DNA from: Bacteroidota bacterium
Lineage (GTDB): Bacteria > Bacteroidota > Bacteroidia > Chitinophagales > Chitinophagaceae
Length of the DNA: 5,182 nucleotides
Assembly: GCA_023429365.1 (NCBI GenBank)
Contig: JAEYVW010000445.1
Location: 1-5,182, forward strand
Direction: 5' to 3'
In this document: piece by piece, positions 1 through 5,182 of the stretch
Numbering within the stretch: position 1 is the first letter of the stretch
Layout of the letters: every line of letters starts with the position of its first letter
Notes under the pieces: generated by a model
Databases searched by the model: none
What the model saw: the letters and a program-made list of their open reading frames with translations, nothing else
Told to the model about the DNA's origin: nothing
Made by a program: the position numbers and the translations under genes

Positions 1-133
1 ACGCACCCACCGATCCTTTATCATCTCATTGGATAAAGTAAGAACCTTTACCTCAGAACTGATCGAAGTTGACAAAACCGAAATACCCATTGGGAAATTA
101 TATAGAAATGAAGTGATGAAAGTACTGAGTTGA
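1..133 (+). CDS. LytTR-domain DNA-binding response regulator, C-terminal fragment
   Basis: This is the 3' end of a gene that begins left of the window. The frame starting at base 2 is open from the edge to a TGA at 131-133 and gives 43 residues. It begins RTHRSFIISLDKV and ends with IPIGKLYRNEVMKVL. The R-x-H-R-S-F-I-I element followed by a short beta hairpin and I-P-I-G-x-x-Y-R is the characteristic end of the LytTR DNA-binding domain (AlgR/AgrA/LytR class). In Bacteroidota this domain usually follows a receiver domain, and the gene is usually paired with a LytS/YehU-like histidine kinase; both would lie outside the window. The fragment is too short for the ORF cut-offs normally applied, but the match to the domain is good. 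Its stop lies 2 bp from the stop of the convergent PhnD-like gene. Target genes cannot be deduced. Confidence 0.85.
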   Translation, partial: RTHRSFIISLDKVRTFTSELIEVDKTEIPIGKLYRNEVMKVLS

Positions 134-135
134 TC

Positions 136-1044
136 TTAGTTGGCGAATTGCTTCAGTATTCGTTGCAGGTCTTTATCATTTCCCAGAGTCTTTCTAAAGC
201 TATTGTAAAAAGAATCGTTTATGCTGATATAGTGTGTCGCATATTTAGCTTCACTCCATCCTTTTTTAACAGACTCCAGGACATGTTTATTTTCTACATG
301 CAATGACTGTAAAGCCTTTTCAATTTTTGAACGGGTTAAATCAGGCAGGCTTTTTTGCAACAACACCGGACCAAGAGGTATTTCAGGAGAACGCCAAATT
401 AACTTCAATTTTGCCGCCATCGCGGGGTCACGCGTTATTTTTTCATATTCAGTAAAACCCATAGCCGCGATATCAGCCTGCTGGTTTATAATAGACTGGA
501 TCGCCAGGGTATGATTGCCTGCGTATCCAACGGATTTGAAATCGTTCTCACAATCCGCCAGGCCTATATTACTGAAAGCGAGGCGTGGTACCAGGTTACC
601 CGAAGTTGAGCCTGTCGCCACCAGCATCAATCTAGACTTGCTGGCGTTTTTACCTACATCCTCCAGATTTTTTAAAGTTGATCCGGCCGGGGTGATAATA
701 GCGGTCTTATAATTATCTACCGCATCGCTTTTCACCGCCAGGGTGTACCCGGGAATCATAGGATAGCTTTTTTCAGATGTCTCAAGCAGGAAATATCCAA
801 AAGTGTTGATGAAAGCAATATCCACTTCGTCGTTCTGAATGCCTTCGATCATATCATGGATTGTGGGATAACTTTTTACCTCCGTATCCATCCCATGTTT
901 CGTCTTTAAGAGATCAGCAAAGGGCTGGATATTTTTAATCCTGTTATTGTCCGCATATTGATAAGTAGCGATTCTTAAGGTTTGTGCATGAGCGAAAATT
1001 GTCAGCATGCACAACATGCAGGTATAGAAAAATCTGATCAACAT
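136..1044 (-). CDS. PhnD-like periplasmic phosphate/phosphonate-type substrate-binding protein
   Basis: This encodes an exported solute-binding protein of about 302 residues in the PhnD/SsuA/transferrin-like (type 2 periplasmic binding) fold. From the ATG at 1044 it starts with a signal peptide: MLIRFF, a hydrophobic stretch, then AHA before Q21, a good signal peptidase I site. No lipobox is visible, so it is probably soluble in the periplasm. Family marks are VDIAFINTFGYF (residues 74-85), the anion-binding STSGNLVP (from 146), AGNH (His178), QADIAAMGF (189-197) and IWRSPEIPLGP (216-226). These line up with the corresponding stretches of E. coli PhnD as I remember it. The D-P before the serine/threonine loop of that protein is replaced by A-T-G, so the ligand may differ from 2-aminoethylphosphonate. 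The frame extends to a TTG at 1065, which would add seven residues including two acidic ones before the signal peptide. I prefer the ATG for that reason. No permease or ATPase gene is next to it; a sensory role is possible but unproven. Confidence 0.85.
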   Translation of the reverse strand: MLIRFFYTCMLCMLTIFAHAQTLRIATYQYADNNRIKNIQPFADLLKTKHGMDTEVKSYPTIHDMIEGIQNDEVDIAFINTFGYFLLETSEKSYPMIPGYTLAVKSDAVDNYKTAIITPAGSTLKNLEDVGKNASKSRLMLVATGSTSGNLVPRLAFSNIGLADCENDFKSVGYAGNHTLAIQSIINQQADIAAMGFTEYEKITRDPAMAAKLKLIWRSPEIPLGPVLLQKSLPDLTRSKIEKALQSLHVENKHVLESVKKGWSEAKYATHYISINDSFYNSFRKTLGNDKDLQRILKQFAN

Positions 1045-1100
1045 GTCACGAAGATCAAGATTCAATTTTTTATTATTGTTTTAATGGGACAAGCGGCGAT

Positions 1101-1128
1101 AAAAACCAGCTGAACAGCAAAATTGGTT
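1101..1128 (-). terminator. Possible weak intrinsic terminator of the helicase gene
   Basis: Read on the minus strand, 29 bases after the helicase stop codon, AACCA and GCTG are matched by CAGC and TGGTT. These form up to nine base pairs with a five-base bulge (ATTTT) in the 5' arm and a very tight loop, followed by TTTA. The position between the helicase and the PhnD-like gene fits a terminator. The bulge, the low GC content of the outer stem and the short T run make it a weak candidate. Confidence 0.25.
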
Positions 1129-1156
1129 AAAGACCGAACTATACGACCTGCTGACC

Positions 1157-3547
1157 TTATTCCAGGATCCTCAGCTTGGCATAGTTGAGCATGATCTTCT
1201 TTTCACCGTTGTGTTCAAATTTCACGGTGGCAATAGGATTATGCGCCGCGCCCTCCATTTTGATCACCTCACCAAAACCAAATTTCTGATGTTCCACTTT
1301 TTGACCAACCTGCAAATTGGAGGTATCGCTGGCTACAAAGTCGGGTGATGGCTTATGTTCCACCAATTTAGGATAAGGGCTCTTCGGAGCCAGGTAGGAG
1401 GGTGTCTCCTTTTTACGCTGGGATGGTGGCGGGCCATATTGCTTTTCCGCCTGCTGGGCCGCACCCCAGCCGCCGTTCATTCTTTCATAAGCGCTTGAGC
1501 GTCCCCAGCCACTCGCACCCTGGTTGCGAGTACCGCCACCAGCAAAGCTCCGGTCCAGAAACTGTTCAGGTAGTTCAGCGATGAAGCGACTGGGCTCATT
1601 TTGCACCAGAGATCCAAATTTATAGCGTGTATTGGCATACGTGATCCACAGCTTTGATTTGGCGCGGGTTATGACCACGTAAAACAGTCTTCTTTCTTCT
1701 TCCAGTTCTTCTCTTGTATTAATGCTCATCGCATTGGGGAAAAGCATTTCTTCCAGGCCGGCAGCAAACACGCAGCTAAATTCAAGTCCTTTGGCAGCGT
1801 GAATAGTCATTAATTTCACAGTGTCGGCATTGGGGTCTTTTTCATCGGCGTCGGTAAGCAGCGTGATCTGTTGCAGGTAAGATCCCAGGCTTACAGCCCC
1901 TTCACCGTTTTGTGAACCCTCTTCCAGTAGTATCCCATCTTCATCGATGCGTGATCGGTTTTCTGTATCGTCCACCCATTCCTTGATACTGTTCAATAGT
2001 TCCTGGATATGTTCGTATCGCTGTACGCCTTCCGCACTTTTATCGTTGAAAAGTTCCTTTACGATATTAGTTTGTTTGCCCACATGAAAAGCTACTTCGT
2101 ATGCGTTTTTTGTTTTCAGCATACTTGTAAAACTTTTGATCATCGTCACAAATTCCTCGATGGCCTGCAGGGTGCCCGCCCTAAAACCAAACTTCGCGGC
2201 ATTTTCCAATATTTCCCACATGGAAACATTGCTTTCGTTGGCCAGCAAAATCACTTTGTCGATAGTGGTTTTACCGATGCCCCTTGCCGGGTAATTGATA
2301 ATTCGTTTCAATGCTTCTTCATCCCGCGAATTCACCAGCAACCGGAGATAAGCCACCATGTCTTTGATCTCCTTCCGCTGGTAGAAGCTCATACCACCGT
2401 AAATAGTGTAGGCAATACCCATCCTGCGCAGGCTTTCTTCAAACGCCCTGCTTTGCGCATTGGTCCGGTAAAGAATCGCAAAATCTTTATTGCTGTAATG
2501 GTTCCGTAATTTCTGCTCCTGGATGGTGTCGGCTACAAACTTACCTTCTTCATTATCGGTTGCGGTTCTGACAAGCCTGATCTTTTCACCTTCCTTGTTC
2601 TCCGTGAATAATATTTTCTCGATCTGGTTTTTGTTATTCCGGATCACTTCGTTGGCCACATGCAATATGCTTTGGGTACTCCGGTAATTTTGTTCCAGTT
2701 TCACCATCTTTACTTCGTCATAGTCTTTCTGGAACTGCAGTATATTCTGGATAGTAGCGCCCCTAAAACTATAAATGCTCTGCGCATCATCGCCTACTAC
2801 ACATACATTCTCATGCATGGCTCCCAATAGTTTTACCACTTCATACTGGGCGGGGTTGGTATCCTGGTACTCATCGATCAGGATATATTTGAATTTGCGC
2901 TGGTATTTGCTGAGGGCATCCGGGAAACTTTTCAGCAGTTCATAAAATTTCAAAAGCAGATCATCGAAATCCATCGCGCCATTTTTAAAACAGCGCTTTA
3001 CATAGGCTTCATATATCTGCGCGATTGCAGGTCGGTTAGCCCGCATATCTTCCTGCTGTAGGTAATAGTCCGTTGCGTATTCGGCAGGACCCACCAGTGC
3101 ATTCTTTGCGGCTGATATCCTGTTGTAGATGGAAGCGGGTTTGTAATGTTTGTCATCCAGATTGAGTTCGTTGATCACCGTCTTGACCACACTCTTTGCA
3201 TCTTCCGTATCATAGATGGTAAAGCTGTTTGGGTAACCGAGCCGGTGGGCTTCACTCCTAAGGATTCGCGCAAATACGCTGTGAAATGTCCCGATGTAGA
3301 GGTTGCGGGCTTCGTTATTGCCCAATATTTTCTCCACCCGTTCCTTCATTTCTTTGGCTGCTTTGTTGGTAAAAGTCAGCGCCAGGATATTGAAAGCGTC
3401 AACATGGTGATGTGCCATCAGGTGGGCGATCCGGGTAGTGAGTACTTTGGTCTTACCGCTCCCAGCGCCTGCAATGATCATGATTGGTCCGTCTTTATGC
3501 AGCACGGCTTCTTTCTGCCTCTCGTTCAATCCATTTAAATATTCCAT
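1157..3547 (-). CDS. uvrD: ATP-dependent 3'-5' DNA helicase, UvrD/PcrA type
   Basis: This is a complete SF1A helicase of 796 residues, near the usual family length. It unwinds DNA using ATP in nucleotide-excision and mismatch repair and in clearing stalled replication or recombination intermediates. Motifs in order: Q motif LNERQKEAV (7-15), Walker A AGAGSGKT (26-33), Ia LTFTNKAAKEM (57-67), GTFHS (86-90), Walker B IDEYQDTNPAQ (224-234), III VVGDDAQSIYSFRGA (250-264), IV LEQNYRST (284-291), V TIHAAKGLEF (581-590) and VI EEERRLFYVVITRAK (616-630). Residues around 391-560 would be the 2B subdomain. A G/S/P/Q-rich linker (about 668-740) leads to a C-terminal Tudor-like domain (744-796, VGQKVEHQKFGFGEV), which in PcrA/UvrD proteins contacts RNA polymerase. 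The ATG at 3547 puts the Q motif at the expected distance; AAGAAAAT precedes it with no clear Shine-Dalgarno site. PcrA is an equally good name. No motif is damaged. Confidence 0.96.
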   Translation of the reverse strand: MEYLNGLNERQKEAVLHKDGPIMIIAGAGSGKTKVLTTRIAHLMAHHHVDAFNILALTFTNKAAKEMKERVEKILGNNEARNLYIGTFHSVFARILRSEAHRLGYPNSFTIYDTEDAKSVVKTVINELNLDDKHYKPASIYNRISAAKNALVGPAEYATDYYLQQEDMRANRPAIAQIYEAYVKRCFKNGAMDFDDLLLKFYELLKSFPDALSKYQRKFKYILIDEYQDTNPAQYEVVKLLGAMHENVCVVGDDAQSIYSFRGATIQNILQFQKDYDEVKMVKLEQNYRSTQSILHVANEVIRNNKNQIEKILFTENKEGEKIRLVRTATDNEEGKFVADTIQEQKLRNHYSNKDFAILYRTNAQSRAFEESLRRMGIAYTIYGGMSFYQRKEIKDMVAYLRLLVNSRDEEALKRIINYPARGIGKTTIDKVILLANESNVSMWEILENAAKFGFRAGTLQAIEEFVTMIKSFTSMLKTKNAYEVAFHVGKQTNIVKELFNDKSAEGVQRYEHIQELLNSIKEWVDDTENRSRIDEDGILLEEGSQNGEGAVSLGSYLQQITLLTDADEKDPNADTVKLMTIHAAKGLEFSCVFAAGLEEMLFPNAMSINTREELEEERRLFYVVITRAKSKLWITYANTRYKFGSLVQNEPSRFIAELPEQFLDRSFAGGGTRNQGASGWGRSSAYERMNGGWGAAQQAEKQYGPPPSQRKKETPSYLAPKSPYPKLVEHKPSPDFVASDTSNLQVGQKVEHQKFGFGEVIKMEGAAHNPIATVKFEHNGEKKIMLNYAKLRILE

Positions 3548-3681
3548 ATTTTCTTACTGCAAACCTCAGCTGATAAATAAAGGATGCTGGACGCAATTTA
3601 CGAAGCATTGATGGGAGCTGGGGGCTTGTTTAAAAATATTTACAGCGTGGCGATGATAAGATTAATAATTCATATAGAAAA

Positions 3682-3714
3682 GATGAAAACACCGGTTTGT
3701 AATGATGAAAACAC
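3682..3714. repeat. 11-bp direct repeat pair, 22-bp period
   Basis: GATGAAAACAC occurs exactly at 3682-3692 and at 3704-3714 (plus strand), so the starts are 22 bp apart, about two helical turns. The pair lies in the 185-bp gap between the end of the helical-repeat gene and the start of the helicase gene, roughly 135-165 bp upstream of the helicase ATG. The spacing would put two protein-binding sites on the same face of DNA, but no known operator is recognised and the region is AT-rich. The rest of the gap (3548-3732) shows no convincing gene, terminator or Bacteroidota promoter (TTG / TAnnTTTG). Confidence 0.3.
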
Positions 3715-3732
3715 GACGACATTGGAAGCAGA

Positions 3733-5182
3733 TCAGCGTCGCTTGCTTTCCAGGTATTTGGCATGGATAATCTCGCTCATGGGTTTGCCGTATACTTTAC
3801 TTTCCACCCATGATATAATATCCAGGTAAGCGAAGGCGCGTGTTTCGAAACGATTTTTTTCAAGGTGTTTGATTTTCTGCAGAAACACTTCAAGTTCGGG
3901 CTTTAATTTTTTTGCCGGAATATGATGAAAGGAATGGCGCAGGAAACTGAACATGGCTTCTTCCACAACCGTCAGGTTTTGCATCTTAGCCATGAAACGG
4001 TAAACTGATTTTGTCAGTGATTCCATGATATCATAGTTGCCCAGTTCATAATGCGCCAGCAGGTGCTGGAGCCGTGCATAGCATTGCAGATCGGTGCGGA
4101 GCTCGCCTTTTTCATTGATGATCTTCTGCAGGTAGTCGATACAGGTACTATAGTCGCCACTGCCAAAATAAAGCGTTGCTATTTTATAGTTAAAGATCAT
4201 GATACGATGCGGGTCGAGAAATAAGGCGTATTCCTTTAGTTTTTCTTCAATTTCCGGAACGGCTTTCAAACCTTCCCGGAAGGTGCCCATCATAAAATGC
4301 TGGTTGATGCCCGCCGTACTTATGTAGACAAATGCCTGGATCCTGAAGTTATCATGATCTTTTACGCGATTGGTTTGTGCGAATGCCTCAAACTCTTTGA
4401 GTGTTTTTGCAAATTGTTTGTAGTTGCGTAAATCGAAATGCGCATTGAGCAGGTAGTGCATCCCCTTGATATAGTGGCTGGTTTCAACACGTATCATCAG
4501 CGGCTGCGACCTGAACAGGTCTACCCATTTTTTTGCGTAGCGATAGTATTGTAGAAAATCCTGTCGAATGAAAGCATACCAGCAAAAGCTCTGGTATAAA
4601 TAAAGCTTTTCATAAAACCCTTCCAGCTTATCAATATTCTGCGGCATGTTCTCCTGCATGAATTTCTTCACGCCGGCCTCATCGTTTTCATTACGGGCAT
4701 GACCATGAAGGGTAAACCAGCTGAAAAGCTGCAGGGAAAGATTGCTGAGTCTTGCCACGACGTCGATATGGCGGCTGATCTCATTTGCTTCTACCGCCAG
4801 TCGGTTGGCGCGGTTTTCCACGCTATGCGTAATATGCAGGTTTTCGATCCTTTTTTCCAGGGCGATCACCTGGGCAAGGAAATAGAATTTTTGGTGGGTT
4901 TTGGCCAGCTCCTTCACGCGTTCGAGGATCTTCAGGCTTTGTACAAACAGCCCTTTTTTGTACAGGATATGCGCATAGTCGAATTGCTCATTCAGCTGAA
5001 GGTCAAGGCTGTCGGCGCTTTTTAGTAGTCGTAGACTGGCCAATATTTCGCGGTAAAGATGGGTTTTTAGATTGTAGAGCTGTCTTTTTTCCGTGCCGGG
5101 GAGTTTCTTTAATAAGGCTTTTTCCTCATACGTGTCGAGCTTGTCTAACGCATCGAATAACCTCACTATTTTCAGGTCCTCA
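3733..5182 (-). CDS. TPR-like alpha-helical protein of unknown function, 5' end outside window
   Basis: The frame is open from the right edge to a TGA at 3733-3735, giving about 483 residues; the N-terminus is missing. A GTG at 5166 could be taken as a start, but the codons before it read E-D-L-K-I without a stop. The joined stretch EDLKIVRLFDALDKLDTYEE looks like the inside of a protein, so the GTG is probably an internal valine. The product is rich in amphipathic helices and aromatic residues. Helix-turn-helix repeats like TPRs are visible at about 62-90 (AHILYKKGLFVQSLKILERV), 325-350 (YKIATLYFGSGDYSTCIDYL) and 362-392, numbering from the GTG. No enzyme motif, signal peptide or membrane segment is seen in the part present. 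It resembles, from memory, a family of about 500-residue uncharacterised Bacteroidota proteins whose N-terminus contains a K-S-E-K-R-Y-F-K-like stretch. It is likely a cytoplasmic scaffold or interaction protein; its partner is unknown. Confidence 0.75.
   Translation of the reverse strand, partial: EDLKIVRLFDALDKLDTYEEKALLKKLPGTEKRQLYNLKTHLYREILASLRLLKSADSLDLQLNEQFDYAHILYKKGLFVQSLKILERVKELAKTHQKFYFLAQVIALEKRIENLHITHSVENRANRLAVEANEISRHIDVVARLSNLSLQLFSWFTLHGHARNENDEAGVKKFMQENMPQNIDKLEGFYEKLYLYQSFCWYAFIRQDFLQYYRYAKKWVDLFRSQPLMIRVETSHYIKGMHYLLNAHFDLRNYKQFAKTLKEFEAFAQTNRVKDHDNFRIQAFVYISTAGINQHFMMGTFREGLKAVPEIEEKLKEYALFLDPHRIMIFNYKIATLYFGSGDYSTCIDYLQKIINEKGELRTDLQCYARLQHLLAHYELGNYDIMESLTKSVYRFMAKMQNLTVVEEAMFSFLRHSFHHIPAKKLKPELEVFLQKIKHLEKNRFETRAFAYLDIISWVESKVYGKPMSEIIHAKYLESKRR

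Noticed and set aside
1066..1156. Promoter for the PhnD-like gene, e.g. CAATTTTG on the minus strand
   Set aside because: It has one mismatch to the -7 consensus and no -33 TTG, and it overlaps the possible terminator hairpin.
2009..2509. 166-codon plus-strand frame inside the helicase gene
   Set aside because: It is fully antisense to a helicase with intact motifs, is rich in Cys, His and Phe as expected from a reverse-complement frame, and matches nothing recognisable. The same applies to the smaller plus-strand frames at 515-712, 1402-1584, 3146-3538 and 4699-5025.
3548..3660. Possible Bacteroidota promoter for the helicase, such as TATTTTTA near 3631-3640 or GAGGTTTG near 3557-3567 (minus strand)
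   Set aside because: Each differs from TAnnTTTG at one position, and I could find no TTG at the expected -33 spacing for the first; the second would leave almost no leader. Neither is good enough to annotate.
3584..3829. 81-codon plus-strand reading frame in the helicase upstream gap
   Set aside because: Its 3' third runs antisense through the end of the helical-repeat gene, the residue pattern matches no family I know, and there is no ribosome site or promoter. The 11-bp repeat falls inside it. It is best explained as chance.
136..5182. A single operon or a novel defence-type system made of the binding protein, helicase and helical-repeat protein
   Set aside because: The genes share an orientation, but the gaps of 112 and 185 bp, the housekeeping nature of the helicase and the lack of nuclease, toxin or other effector domains give no support for a joint system.

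Overview
The window reads as an ordinary chromosomal segment from a member of the Bacteroidota, probably close to the Chitinophagaceae. That placement is inferred from four things: a LytTR-type regulator tail, a PcrA/UvrD helicase of Bacteroidota type, a helical-repeat protein resembling a family I associate with that phylum, and start codons preceded by A-rich stretches instead of clear Shine-Dalgarno sites. It was not checked by any search.

Layout, left to right. Bases 1-133 (+) hold the last 43 codons of a LytTR-domain DNA-binding protein, most likely a two-component response regulator. Only 2 bp after its stop codon lies the stop codon of a convergent gene, 136-1044 (-), encoding an exported solute-binding protein of the PhnD (phosphate/phosphonate) family. 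A 112-bp gap with a weak hairpin follows. Next is a complete SF1 DNA helicase of the UvrD/PcrA type, 1157-3547 (-), with all expected helicase motifs and the C-terminal Tudor-like domain. A 185-bp AT-rich gap carries an 11-bp direct repeat with a 22-bp period. The last gene, 3733 to beyond 5182 (-), encodes a long alpha-helical, TPR-like protein of unknown function. Its reading frame stays open to the window edge, so its true start lies outside.

The three minus-strand genes point the same way but are separated by 112 and 185 bp, so I see no strong evidence for one operon. The helicase is a housekeeping repair/replication enzyme. The PhnD-like protein stands without a permease or ATPase in the window. 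The LytTR regulator beside it could be a functional partner, but convergent orientation does not show this. I found no mobile element, CRISPR array, RNA gene or clear undescribed system. The points most worth checking are the orphan binding protein, the helical-repeat protein, the shared 3' ends at 121-160 and the intergenic repeat.
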